Of a stretch of 64,000 nt of DNA, positions 32,283 through 40,619 are shown piece by piece (the first letter of the stretch is position 1; every line of letters starts with the position of its first letter). The stretch comes from Chloroflexota bacterium (GTDB lineage Bacteria; Chloroflexota; Anaerolineae; Anaerolineales; Villigracilaceae), in assembly GCA_016234495.1 (NCBI GenBank), contig JACRBI010000045.1, forward strand, positions 55,291 through 119,290, given 5' to 3'. A program made the translations under genes and the position numbers. The notes below the pieces were generated by a model. That model saw nothing but the letters and a program-made list of their open reading frames with translations, searched no databases and was not told the origin of the DNA.

Positions 32283-33940
32283 ACAATGAACTGCTCATAA
32301 ATTCAGCACACGCGCTTGGGCAAAACTGGGGACTCATCCTTGCCATTCTTGTTTGTGTAAGTTGGGGGACATTGCTTGTTCTTGGAATCCTAAAAAGTAT
32401 AACGAAACAGGAATTCACCAACGCAGAGTTGATCACGCTGGCGCTGGGCGGATGGCCTCTGCCGGCGCTGTTTATTTCCCTGCTGATAATCGGACTTCTC
32501 CCATTCATCCCCATCAATGTGATTTTCGGTGCTGTATTAATTTTCATGGCAGTCAGCGCAGGCTTCGCCATTCACGTTGCGCGAAGAGAGTTCAAGCCTG
32601 ATCTCATTCTTCCCATTTTATTTTTTCTGATCCTGTTCTTTATACGCCTTGGCTTCATTGCCAAAATCAGCCTGCCTCCATACTTCGACTCAGCCGAACA
32701 TTACCGTATCATTCAAGCGCTTCTAAACATGCAGGGTGCGCAAAAATTCATCGCGCCTGCGCCAAACTATTATCACCTCGGATACCATGTCATTGCGGCA
32801 GCGCTCACATTGATCACGAAGGGGAATCCTGCGCAGATCATGTTGGTATTCGGGCAGGTCATGCTGGCGGCAATTCCATTCCCGATTTATTTTTTTGTGC
32901 GCCGCGCCACAGACTCGAACACGGCGGCACTATTCGGCGCAGCGCTGGCTGCCTTTGGCTGGTACATGCCGGCGCACGCGGTCAACTGGGGAAAATATCC
33001 CGCGCTGCTGGGGCTGCTCTTAATTCAATTCGCGCTCGGCACAGTCGTCCTAAAAAATCGCTGGCTGATCGCGTTGAGCATCATCGCGTCGGCATTGATA
33101 CACACACGCACCATGATCCTGCTGGGCATCTTCGGCGCGGCATGGATTCTCTCCGGCAGAATTCAAAACAAACGGGGGCAGCTCTTCGCGTTGGGCGGAG
33201 CAATGCTCGGGATGGCGACCCTGCTACTTAATCGGACTCAACTGTTCGGTCCGACCTTTGACCCGTATCGCGTCCCAATCACGCTTCTGGCGGGACTGTT
33301 GTCTGCTTCTGCTGCCCGGTCATTTCCGCGCCTGATATTTTTTTCAACCCTCGCCATGCTCGGTCTTTTCGCCGCGACACTGATCCCCGTTTCAGATTCA
33401 TACACCCTGCTCGACAGGCCGCTGGTGGAAATGACATTATTCCTGCCATTGGCATTTCTCAGCGGATTGGGTTCTGCGCGCCTGCCAAAATTTGCGGCGC
33501 TGATATTTATATCTGTCATCGTCTTTCATGCATTTACGGTTTACAACTTTTCCCCGTCAGATTGCTGCCAGTTGGCGGGGCGTGATGATGTAACAGCCCT
33601 GGGCTGGATTAAGGATGAGCTACCCACTGATGCGCGCATTGCAATCGCCAGCGCAGACTTGAGCATTGACTCGTTCAGCGCACCCATGTCTGGCACCGGC
33701 ACAGACGCTGGCATTTGGGTCGCGCCGCTGACTGGGCGAACAGCCATTGCCCTGCCGTATTACACTGATTTTCTTTCGCAGGAGATTCGCGACTCGTTAT
33801 GCCAGCAGCAGGTAACGCATATTTATATTGGGGGTAGGCCGCAAAGTTTCAGGGTTGATTTTGGACAGACGGCGGCATGGTACGAAACGGTTTTGGAATT
33901 CCCCAGTGCGCAGGTTGTTGAAGTGAAAGGCTGTAAATAG
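32279..33940 (+). CDS. polytopic membrane protein, GT-C-like
   Basis: 553 aa, about 13 hydrophobic segments and a soluble C terminus of about 110 residues. The loop ISLPPYFDSAEHYRIIQALL with its acidic residue after the first helices resembles GT-C glycosyltransferases. NYYHLGYHVIAAALTLI also resembles this group. It begins with GTG overlapping the TGA of the previous gene. The role in glycosylation of a surface component is inferred from topology only. A bidirectional terminator follows at 33943. Confidence 0.55.
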   Translation: MNNELLINSAHALGQNWGLILAILVCVSWGTLLVLGILKSITKQEFTNAELITLALGGWPLPALFISLLIIGLLPFIPINVIFGAVLIFMAVSAGFAIHVARREFKPDLILPILFFLILFFIRLGFIAKISLPPYFDSAEHYRIIQALLNMQGAQKFIAPAPNYYHLGYHVIAAALTLITKGNPAQIMLVFGQVMLAAIPFPIYFFVRRATDSNTAALFGAALAAFGWYMPAHAVNWGKYPALLGLLLIQFALGTVVLKNRWLIALSIIASALIHTRTMILLGIFGAAWILSGRIQNKRGQLFALGGAMLGMATLLLNRTQLFGPTFDPYRVPITLLAGLLSASAARSFPRLIFFSTLAMLGLFAATLIPVSDSYTLLDRPLVEMTLFLPLAFLSGLGSARLPKFAALIFISVIVFHAFTVYNFSPSDCCQLAGRDDVTALGWIKDELPTDARIAIASADLSIDSFSAPMSGTGTDAGIWVAPLTGRTAIALPYYTDFLSQEIRDSLCQQQVTHIYIGGRPQSFRVDFGQTAAWYETVLEFPSAQVVEVKGCK

Positions 33941-33942
33941 AA

Positions 33943-33976
33943 AAACGGCTCTGCGCTATGAAGCACAGAGCCGTTT
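33943..33976. terminator. bidirectional intrinsic terminator
   Basis: AAACGGCTCTGCGCT and AGCACAGAGCCGTTT pair (one mismatch) between convergent genes. Confidence 0.8.
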
Positions 33977-34001
33977 GCAACGAGCGGTGTTTGAATGACA
34001 G

Positions 34002-34952
34002 TTATGGGAAGACAACGTCCACTGCCAGCGGGGAGTGATCGGATGCATTCCTCAAGGCATTCTTTGATACCAGCGGTTCCTTGCTTGGGTTGGGAAGTTT
34101 GATGGGCTGGAAAGCCAGCATCGCTTCCGTCGCCCAGACATGATCCACCCGGTTGACATCTGTGAAGAATGTCCAGCCCGCCGCCTCAAGCAATGGCGGA
34201 CATTCCACCTGGCTCACCGGGTAACCTAATTTGATCTGGGGCGGAGGCATGGTCATATCGCCCATCAAAATGGCCGCGCCCGCCGCGAAAGACTGAATCG
34301 CCTTCACCAGATTTTCAACATTGACGCAGCCTGTTGTGTCAAAATCCGGATCAAGCTGTGTGGCAAAGACCTGAACGGTACTGCCATTCGGAACAGCAAC
34401 CTCGGCGCGGATGAGGCAATTCTGCACATCGGCGTAGGTTTCAGAGCTTTTGATCTCAAGTTTGGACAACAAGACCATGTCATAAGTGTTTCCGTTTTTG
34501 TCGAGCGTGGTTGACGTCGATGAACAATACACAAATTCCATGCCAAGGTCGGCGGCAACCTGTTTGGCGATCGCAAAATCATCCAATTGCCAGCCGTTGG
34601 TTTCTTCAACCGCAAGGACATCGGCGTTGTACGCCTGTAAAATGGCTGTGATCTCCGTCAGCTTATCCAGCCCGCCCTGATCGATCTTGTAGCTCATAAA
34701 ACGGACGGCGCCTTCGTGTGTCTGGAGCGCGGCGGCAGTGGCAGTGAGAAAGCTCGAACCTGGCACGGTCGGGGTAACGTAGGGCGTCTTGGTTGGAATC
34801 GACCTGGTTGGAGTGTCTTCGATAATCCTCGCGCCTTCGGGAATTTTCGGTCCTCCGCAGGCCTGTAATACCACCATTATCAGCAAAATGAAAAAACACA
34901 ATAAAGCCAGCCTCTTTGTTTGACGTGTCTTAATGGAATATTTTGCGGTCAT
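34002..34952 (-). CDS. lipoprotein with endonuclease/exonuclease/phosphatase-like fold
   Basis: 316 aa. Signal sequence ends in a lipobox (VVLQACGG, Cys at about residue 32), followed by a Thr/Pro-rich linker to about residue 75. The rest resembles the EEP fold: RFMSYKID, ADVLAVEETN (metal Glu), RVDHVW (Asp-His) and ASDHSPLAV (Ser-Asp-His). The usual GD-x-N motif appears as MGDMTMP, with Thr in place of the catalytic Asn, so activity is uncertain. Extracellular, membrane anchored. Possible substrates are nucleic acids or phospholipid head groups. Confidence 0.65.
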   Translation of the reverse strand: MTAKYSIKTRQTKRLALLCFFILLIMVVLQACGGPKIPEGARIIEDTPTRSIPTKTPYVTPTVPGSSFLTATAAALQTHEGAVRFMSYKIDQGGLDKLTEITAILQAYNADVLAVEETNGWQLDDFAIAKQVAADLGMEFVYCSSTSTTLDKNGNTYDMVLLSKLEIKSSETYADVQNCLIRAEVAVPNGSTVQVFATQLDPDFDTTGCVNVENLVKAIQSFAAGAAILMGDMTMPPPQIKLGYPVSQVECPPLLEAAGWTFFTDVNRVDHVWATEAMLAFQPIKLPNPSKEPLVSKNALRNASDHSPLAVDVVFP

Positions 34953-35180
34953 ATAATTTCTCCTCGATTGGTTTTACCTGCACATCGTTCCGCCTTCATT
35001 CAAAAAGAGATGACTGCGAAATGCCAATTAAAAGAAAAATCCTGTTTGACAGAATTTTTCGATCCCATACTCGAAAGTTATCATTAAAACCAGAAAAATG
35101 CCAGAGCGTTACGGCCATCAACTATGGTTTTCTCAAAGTCCGAAAATCTTAACGCGAACGGCTCGAATGAAGCGAACACT

Positions 35181-35244
35181 CCCTGGCACTGCCCGCCACA
35201 TCGGCTTCGCATTCGCGGAGCGATGCCGAAGGGGCAAGTGTGCG
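35181..35244. repeat. 64-nt module, copy 1
   Basis: Starts CCCTGGCACTGCCCGCCACA and ends GGGGCAAGTGTGCG. Matches 37247-37309 at every base except one extra nucleotide. Lies inside an outer palindrome unrelated to the one around copy 2. Confidence 0.85.
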
Positions 35245-35425
35245 CCGCGCGTGATTTGCCAGGCAAATCATGCGGTGTAGCGCGAATTTATTCTGCGTTT
35301 TCGCGAAATTCGCCCAATTTATGTAATTCGCGTTAAGCCTTTGCCATAAACTTGGAAGCTTGCCCAGCTACTTTGAGCAAGCTGTAGGCCATCAACCTGC
35401 CTTCCATGCAGCCGTTTAAAAATAA

Positions 35426-35454
35426 AACTCCGGGAGCCTGTAACTCCCGGAGTT
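35426..35454 (-). terminator. intrinsic terminator of ssb
   Basis: AACTCCGGGAG and CTCCCGGAGTT form the stem; on the minus strand it is followed by TTTTATTTTT. Confidence 0.85.
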
Positions 35455-35466
35455 CATGTTCGATTC

Positions 35467-35850
35467 TTATCCTTCGTACTCGCCCGCGTCGTCGTCCACG
35501 GCCGTCATTGGTTCTTCCGCCGGCCGCTTATCGAGGAATTCAAGGCTTTGGATGACAACCTTCGTGAAGTATCTCGCCTCGCCTTTGTCTTCGTATTTCT
35601 CGGTCTTCAAACGGCCCTCGAGAAATACGAGGCTTCCCTTGCGAAGATACTCCTGGCAGACCTCGCCGAGCCGCCCCCAGGCTTCGATGTTGACCCACTC
35701 GGTGGATTCCTTCGTCTCGCCGCTTTTGTCCTTCCAGCGGCTGCCCACGGCCAGGCTGAAATGGGTCACTTTCTTGCCTGTGGGCGTGAACTTGCTTTCA
35801 GGGTCCTTGCCCAAACGGCCGATCAATTGAACGCGGTTTAATGCAGGCAT
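35467..35850 (-). CDS. ssb: single-stranded DNA-binding protein
   Basis: 127 aa. OB fold of the SSB family: MPALNRVQLIGRLGKDPESKFTPTGKKVTHFSLAV, then EWVNIEAWGRLGEVCQEYLRKGSLVFLEGRL. The acidic tail is short (VDDDAGEYEG) and lacks the aromatic-hydrophobic DDDIPF-type tip that binds partner proteins in most bacteria. Such short SSBs also occur in genomes with a second, full-length copy. No other ssb is in the window. The terminator at 35426 closes the gene. Confidence 0.9.
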   Translation of the reverse strand: MPALNRVQLIGRLGKDPESKFTPTGKKVTHFSLAVGSRWKDKSGETKESTEWVNIEAWGRLGEVCQEYLRKGSLVFLEGRLKTEKYEDKGEARYFTKVVIQSLEFLDKRPAEEPMTAVDDDAGEYEG

Positions 35851-35954
35851 GTTCCCCTCGCTTTTGTCTCGTGGCTTTTAGATGCTGTGTTACGTGTCAT
35901 ATCAGGCTCCTTTTTATCTAAAAGAATATTTGGTTGTGTCGAACAGGTTATACT

Positions 35955-36170
35955 TTACGAAGATGCTTCTGTCGTCTCCGCGGGTTTCGCTTCGCCTTCA
36001 GCAGGGATTCTCTTCAAGACCAGCATGCCGGTCTTCATTTCAGCGACGCTATAACCTGCGGGAAGAGCATCGAGGGCGCCTTCTTTGACTTCCCTCGAGA
36101 AGAAGAACATCTTGCCCTTTGAATGAAGAAAGTATGTGGTGCCTTTTGAGTTGGTATGTGAGTAAGCCAT
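35955..36170 (-). CDS. small conserved-type protein, function unknown
   Basis: 71 aa. Compact beta-rich sequence MAYSHTNSKGTTYFLHSKG followed by KMFFFSREVKEGALDALPAGY, which looks like a small hydrophilic domain of the kind found in uncharacterised proteins of anaerobic Chloroflexota; then a charged tail. A clear AAGGAG lies five bases before the ATG. It is divergent from panC and downstream of ssb. I do not recognise a function. Confidence 0.65.
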   Translation of the reverse strand: MAYSHTNSKGTTYFLHSKGKMFFFSREVKEGALDALPAGYSVAEMKTGMLVLKRIPAEGEAKPAETTEASS

Positions 36171-36241
36171 TTTTTCTCCTTATGTCTAATTGGTAGTCAG
36201 AGTGTAGAACAAAGTTTCTAGCCTGTCAAGGTGAAAAGCGA

Positions 36242-37075
36242 ATGAAAACCATAATTGGTCTAGACGAATTAAGAGCCGCCCGCTTCTCTTTCAAAGGGAT
36301 AGTTGGTCTCGTGCCGACGATGGGATATCTTCACGAGGGGCATCTCTCCCTCATCCGCCGCGCAAAGAGCGAGTGTGACAATGTGGCCGTGAGCATCTTC
36401 GTCAACCCGGCTCAGTTCGGGGCGAACGAAGACCTCTCGAAATATCCTCGTGACCTCGAGCGTGACCTGAATTTGATTCAACCCCTCGGCGTGGACTTGG
36501 TTTGGACTCCCACCCCTGAGATCATGTATCCGACTGGCTATCAGACCTGGGTGGAGGTGGATGCGGTCACTCGTCCGCTGGAAGGCTCGATGAGGCCGAC
36601 CCACTTCAAGGGTGTGACCACTGTCGTGGCGAAACTATTCAACGCAGTCCAGCCGCACAAGACGTACTTTGGTCAAAAAGATGCCCAGCAGGCAGCGGTC
36701 ATCCGCCAGATGGTGCGGGACTTGAACTTCCCCGTGGATGTGATCGTCTGCCCCACCGTGCGCGAGGCGGACGGGTTGGCAATGTCGAGCCGCAATAAAT
36801 ATCTCGAAGGCGCTGACCGCGAAGCGGCGACGGTGCTGTTCCGCGCTCTGAGCGCCGCGAAAAAGTTATATGAAAGCGGTGAGCGTAACGCGGATGCGCT
36901 GCGGGGAAAGATGAAGGAAGTGCTGGCGAGCGAGCCGCGCGCGATAATGCAGTACGTCTCCTGCGCAGACTATGACTCGCTGGCAGAGTTGGATGTGGTC
37001 AAAGGGAAGTCCCTGCTTTCGATGGCGGTGCTGCTCGGAAAGACAAGGCTGATCGATAATTTTGTGCTGGGGTAA
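36242..37075 (+). CDS. panC: pantothenate synthetase
   Basis: 277 aa. Joins pantoate and beta-alanine with ATP. The signature VPTMGYLHEGHLSLIRRAK carries the HxGH motif, followed by VSIFVNPAQFGANEDLSKYPRD, KTYFGQKDAQQAAVIRQMV and MSSRNKYL (KMSKS-like). AAGGTGA is seven bases before the ATG. Coenzyme A pathway. The flanking genes are unrelated. A palindrome at 37089 follows the stop. Confidence 0.95.
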   Translation: MKTIIGLDELRAARFSFKGIVGLVPTMGYLHEGHLSLIRRAKSECDNVAVSIFVNPAQFGANEDLSKYPRDLERDLNLIQPLGVDLVWTPTPEIMYPTGYQTWVEVDAVTRPLEGSMRPTHFKGVTTVVAKLFNAVQPHKTYFGQKDAQQAAVIRQMVRDLNFPVDVIVCPTVREADGLAMSSRNKYLEGADREAATVLFRALSAAKKLYESGERNADALRGKMKEVLASEPRAIMQYVSCADYDSLAELDVVKGKSLLSMAVLLGKTRLIDNFVLG

Positions 37076-37088
37076 TTGTTTATGTAGC

Positions 37089-37144
37089 AGGGGCGACCCG
37101 CCCAGACGGCATAGGTTATGAAACCCTCATGAAGGGTCGCCCCT
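37089..37144. repeat. variant family A palindrome
   Basis: AGGGGCGACCC (37089-37099) and GGGTCGCCCCT (37134-37144); outer bases GTAG...CTAC as in family A but with GACCC replacing ACGGCGG. Confidence 0.7.
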
Positions 37145-37189
37145 ACAGATTTACAATAGACGTTATCGGTAATAAGCTGAGAACATTTT

Positions 37190-37330
37190 TTGGACGCAGA
37201 TGAACGCTGATTTCGCTGATAAAAAAGAAGAAAAATCTGCGTTTTCCCCTGGCACTGCCCGCCACATCGGCTTCGCTTCGCGGAGCGATGCCGAAGGGGC
37301 AAGTGTGCGTGAATCAGCGTCCAAATTTTA
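37190..37330. repeat. outer palindrome carrying module copy 2
   Basis: TTTGGACGCAGATGAACGCT (37190 on) and GAATCAGCGTCCAAA (to 37325) are inverted partners; the 63-nt module 37247-37309 is inserted between them. The rest of the spacer 37076-37438 holds only the family A variant and a promoter. Confidence 0.65.
37247..37309. repeat. 63-nt module, copy 2
   Basis: Same sequence as 35181-35244 apart from one missing base. Contains the possible hairpin words ATCGGCTTCGC and GAGCGATGCCGAA. Confidence 0.85.
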
Positions 37331-37350
37331 ATTTCCGATAATGTCTAATA

Positions 37351-37359
37351 TGCTATACT
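37351..37359 (+). promoter_or_regulatory. extended -10 promoter of the HU-related gene
   Basis: TGCTATACT, about 80 nt before the start codon. Confidence 0.5.
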
Positions 37360-37417
37360 TGCCTTAACGCGGGGGACACAGTGTTGAAGTGAAAAACTCC
37401 CCGCAATCAAACCCATT

Positions 37418-39157
37418 TCATTTGCTTAGGAGGCAAAAATGACAGTGAAATTCAATATCGTCGAGCGCGGGAACCCGTCCAATTTGCAGGCGCCAAGGAA
37501 GTTTTACCCTTCCGTTGCATCGAGCGGGCGCAGAACCCTGCGCCAGATGGCGGGGCGGATTTCGGAAATTTCCACCGTATCCAGCACGGATACAATGGCG
37601 GTGCTGGAAGCCCTGCTGACGGTCATCCCGCAGGAATTGGCGGCGGGGAACATTGTGGAACTGGGCGATTTCGGCAATTTCTGGCTGAAGATCACTTCGG
37701 AGGGGGCGGATACCGCCGAAGCCGTGCGCTCCAGCCAGATTTCGACCCTTTTGCCGCGCTTTAACGCGGGCAAGGAGTTCAAGAAGGTGCTGGCAACTGT
37801 GGAATTTGAGAGGGGAACGCTGGTGAGCGGAGCGCCCACCGAGTAGAAAAAAACCTCTCAAGGAAGGTTTTAAATCCTCCCTTGAGAGGTTTTCGATTCT
37901 CCCTAGGGAGGTTTTACTCGGCAGGACAAGGTTTTGTTCTGGGGTCGGCGCCGTGTCGTCGCAGGTCGCTGCACACCCCTCACACTGTTTGCAGGAACTA
38001 GTGAACATGCATCCCACGAGCGTAGTCACTTCGACCTTTGCAGGTGATCCACAATTTCTTATACATTCCGTCTGCCATTTGCAGGTATTGACCGTCAAAG
38101 GACTGGGATTATCTGGAGGTATGTTATACCAAGGTGCAGTGGATATATATGCATCATCCCCGTCAGCACATTGTTTTGGGTCGACTGCTACCAGCTCTCC
38201 CTTATTGTTTTCTGTAGTCTGGTAACTGGTGTACACGTGAGAGTATACAGGGCCGTTGCACGTAAAGTTCTGCCCAGGCGCGCAGCATCCACAGCTATTG
38301 TTGCACAAGATCGAGTCTCCACTACTTGCATCACACAACTGCGGTGTCCAGCTCGAGGGAAATAGCTCATCGCAGCTCCCCCGATACTTGTAACAGGCGT
38401 ACGTAGGGTTGGCAGTATCACACGACAGGCTCGTCCCACTGGCGCACGTTGGCCCCACATAACTCGTCTTGTTATGCACCGCAAAATCATTTGCAAAATA
38501 AGTGTGCGTGCCGTCCACGCTCATGTTGTACACGTCCGTCTTTTCATCCACCCGCCTGATCATGTCTATCGTCTTGGGTCTCATCTCCCCGTCCTCTTGC
38601 ACATAAAGTGTATCCCCGACCTTTAGATTTTGCGTCTCTTCGTAACTGCCATTTCCTATATAAAATGGGTGCTCGGCTGTGACAGACACCCCGTACTCAC
38701 CCGCCACTATTTCAAAATAATAATCGCGCTGGGTCTTGTAAATCTGGCTCACACTCGAGTTGACGAGTCTGTCCTCTTCAAAAGAGGTCACGCTGTCGCC
38801 GACCTGTATCTCCTCGATTCGCTTCCCCCCGCTCGCATTAGAGACCATCGTCCCAGGCACAAAGCACGCCCCAGGCACGCCCACAGCCCCACAACTATCT
38901 GTACATTTCCACGGATGCCAGTAACAGAGCAATGCTCCACCCGATCCAATATAGTCCGTTGAACAAGCATAATACTCTGTTCCCGACGATTTCCATGGGG
39001 ATTCATCAATCGATACACAGACATCAGATCCCGCTGGGTCTGGACCGTTCGATGGTAGCCCCGTCCAGCACTCTGCGCTCACCTGCTTAGTTACAAATAG
39101 ACAGCCCAGTAGGACTATCGCTACTGTCACTGCCCTCATCCCTGTACGTTTTGTCAT
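37418..39157 (-). CDS. secreted Hint-domain (intein-like) protein, 3' part lost
   Basis: Frame of 579 aa starting at the signal peptide MTKRTGMRAVTVAIVLLGCL with cleavage after VSA (about residue 28). A Hint domain covers residues about 98-229: Cys98 begins CFVPGT, TAEHPF is the block B His, and VYNMSVDGTHTYFANDFAVHN ends the domain, followed by Lys. The rest is Cys-rich and extracellular in style to about residue 415. From about 37912 the frame runs through the HU terminator and then antisense through the HU gene, which cannot be native. So the original 3' end is missing. The ATG at 39157 is two bases after the upstream stop. Confidence 0.65.
   Translation of the reverse strand: MTKRTGMRAVTVAIVLLGCLFVTKQVSAECWTGLPSNGPDPAGSDVCVSIDESPWKSSGTEYYACSTDYIGSGGALLCYWHPWKCTDSCGAVGVPGACFVPGTMVSNASGGKRIEEIQVGDSVTSFEEDRLVNSSVSQIYKTQRDYYFEIVAGEYGVSVTAEHPFYIGNGSYEETQNLKVGDTLYVQEDGEMRPKTIDMIRRVDEKTDVYNMSVDGTHTYFANDFAVHNKTSYVGPTCASGTSLSCDTANPTYACYKYRGSCDELFPSSWTPQLCDASSGDSILCNNSCGCCAPGQNFTCNGPVYSHVYTSYQTTENNKGELVAVDPKQCADGDDAYISTAPWYNIPPDNPSPLTVNTCKWQTECIRNCGSPAKVEVTTLVGCMFTSSCKQCEGCAATCDDTAPTPEQNLVLPSKTSLGRIENLSREDLKPSLRGFFLLGGRSAHQRSPLKFHSCQHLLELLARVKARQKGRNLAGAHGFGGIRPLRSDLQPEIAEIAQFHNVPRRQFLRDDRQQGFQHRHCIRAGYGGNFRNPPRHLAQGSAPARCNGRVKLPWRLQIGRVPALDDIEFHCHFCLLSK
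37439..37846 (+). CDS. HU-related DNA-binding protein
   Basis: 135 aa. Matches the HU-related family found in Bacteroidetes and Chloroflexota: KFNIVERGNPSN followed by RKFYPSVASSGRRTLRQMAGRISEISTVSSTDTMAVLEALLTVIPQELAAG and VELGDFGNFWLKI. LPRFNAGKEFKKVLATVEFER closes the domain. AGGAGG lies seven bases before the ATG. It probably bends or compacts DNA. The palindromes at 37851-37915 end the transcript and also mark the edge of the foreign-looking region; the Hint protein gene reads antisense through this gene. Confidence 0.85.
   Translation: MTVKFNIVERGNPSNLQAPRKFYPSVASSGRRTLRQMAGRISEISTVSSTDTMAVLEALLTVIPQELAAGNIVELGDFGNFWLKITSEGADTAEAVRSSQISTLLPRFNAGKEFKKVLATVEFERGTLVSGAPTE
37851..37894 (+). 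terminator. terminator palindrome of the HU-related gene
   Basis: AAAACCTCTCAAGG (37851-37864) and CCTTGAGAGGTTTT (37881-37894), perfect 14-bp arms; a second short palindrome CTCCCTAGGGAG follows. Confidence 0.75.
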
Positions 39158-39159
39158 AG

Positions 39160-39585
39160 TTAGTTTAGATAAATATAGCACTCCCCGATAATACGTGAGC
39201 ACCGCTTGTCTTCGCACAGACCGTGGAACAGTGTGGGTGTTTGGACATTTTCAACTATCGAGAGTGTCTCATCTATCTCCGCGTCACGGAAAGCAGTCTT
39301 ACCTGGATCACGCACCTTTATCCCCACCTCACATTTTAGTACACTCTCTATCTGCTTGCCTTTTTGGGGCTGTGGAGTTGCATACTCAAGACGCAAACTA
39401 TTGTTATTATTCCCGATCCCCTTTACCAGGAACATGGGCACGTTCACTGTGGAGTCAAAATCTTCATTGAGTTCTCTGGGCAAGACACTCTCAGTCTTGA
39501 TCTTAGGATTTTCCCAATAAAAATATGCACCAGTCGATACAAGCGCCAAAACTAGTACGATTGCAAATACCAACCACTTCCTCAT
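39160..39585 (-). CDS. membrane-anchored protein of unknown family
   Basis: 141 aa. One N-terminal membrane anchor (WLVFAIVLVLALVSTGAYFYW), then an extracellular part with four Cys residues. No family recognised. It lies between the lipoprotein and the Hint protein genes, two bases from the start of the latter, in a stretch whose base composition is more AT-rich than the flanking genes. Probably part of one acquired unit. Confidence 0.6.
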   Translation of the reverse strand: MRKWLVFAIVLVLALVSTGAYFYWENPKIKTESVLPRELNEDFDSTVNVPMFLVKGIGNNNNSLRLEYATPQPQKGKQIESVLKCEVGIKVRDPGKTAFRDAEIDETLSIVENVQTPTLFHGLCEDKRCSRIIGECYIYLN

Positions 39586-39629
39586 TACCTCGATCTTAGT
39601 GTAATTTCACAGACAATTCAATGGTAGTC

Positions 39630-40601
39630 TCAATATGTTTCAGTAAACACGGTTTGAAGATGGTTGTCTCCACTAGTATAAAGGATCAACTTACCCTGTT
39701 CTAAACCAAAAATCATCACACCAAAGCTATGACCTGTTTCATCAGAAACATTTCTACCCATAGGTTGTTGTAACCAACCAACTATGCGATACAATTTTGG
39801 CTCCACTGTTTTTCTGTCTGGGTTTGTTTGCATATCCATCGTTGTTCCTTTAGCTCCATCTATCCCACCAGCATAATTGAGCGCCTCGGTACCAGTATGA
39901 AACCCTGGCATCTCCCAAAATGTGCCGTCATTCATCGCCAAATCTATAATCCCATTATCCAGCGGATCGCCGTACTCGCCTGAAAGCGCGTTAAATACTC
40001 GCACCACTTCGTGCTGTGCATTTTCATATCTCACCAAATTATCTTTGACGCTGCTAAACCCACCCCTAGTCAGCTCGGCTGACCCTTGCGTCGCCTCGTC
40101 GGTGTAAGTCATGGTTTGAGGCAGCGCGTCTTTTACTTTGTCTCTGGCGGCCTGGTCCATAGTGGCCCAGGTTTGGGCGGTGTAGGTCACGACTTTTTCA
40201 TAGTCCTCGTCGCCGTCGGCATTTTGGTAGCCCGCTACCTGCACACCGCCCTCATCCGTGATGGTCACGTCACTGGCGTCTATGGTCACGGGTGGTTCGC
40301 CCTCCACAATGAGTGTGTAGGTCTCGCCGTCTGGGTTTAGGGTGATGCCTGGGATCACACCTATTGTGCCGTCAGGCAGGGTGCCTTGTATCCCTCCATT
40401 ACCCATGATGGTGTAGTTTTGGGTGTTGGCTGCAATTTGGGTTTGCAGGTCGAGGAAGGCGGGAGAGATGGTCGGCGCGGGAGTGACTGTCGCTGTCGGC
40501 GGCGGCAAGGTCGCAGTCGCGGTCGGAATAGCTGTCACTTGTTGGGGAGAACAGGCAGTTAAGAGAGAAAATAAAATTGCAAAAATAATAAACGAACGCA
40601 T
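39630..40601 (-). CDS. lipoprotein of unknown function
   Basis: 323 aa. Lipobox LLTACSP with Cys at about residue 17, a Thr/Pro-rich linker, then a hydrophilic domain with few recognisable motifs. GGAGG lies five bases before the ATG at 40601, so the upstream in-frame ATG at 40613 is rejected. First gene of the three-gene foreign-looking set ending in the Hint protein. No enzyme signature is visible. Confidence 0.65.
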   Translation of the reverse strand: MRSFIIFAILFSLLTACSPQQVTAIPTATATLPPPTATVTPAPTISPAFLDLQTQIAANTQNYTIMGNGGIQGTLPDGTIGVIPGITLNPDGETYTLIVEGEPPVTIDASDVTITDEGGVQVAGYQNADGDEDYEKVVTYTAQTWATMDQAARDKVKDALPQTMTYTDEATQGSAELTRGGFSSVKDNLVRYENAQHEVVRVFNALSGEYGDPLDNGIIDLAMNDGTFWEMPGFHTGTEALNYAGGIDGAKGTTMDMQTNPDRKTVEPKLYRIVGWLQQPMGRNVSDETGHSFGVMIFGLEQGKLILYTSGDNHLQTVFTETY

Positions 40602-40619
40602 GATTACCTCCATGGAATG

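Larger units (their letters stand above)
34953..35466. other. gene-free 514-bp spacer with nested repeats
   Basis: No credible coding sequence. It holds an outer inverted pair (CTTAACGCGAA near 35146 and TTCGCGTTAAG near 35327), a 64-nt module at 35181-35244 that recurs at 37247, and the ssb terminator at 35426-35454. Confidence 0.6.
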
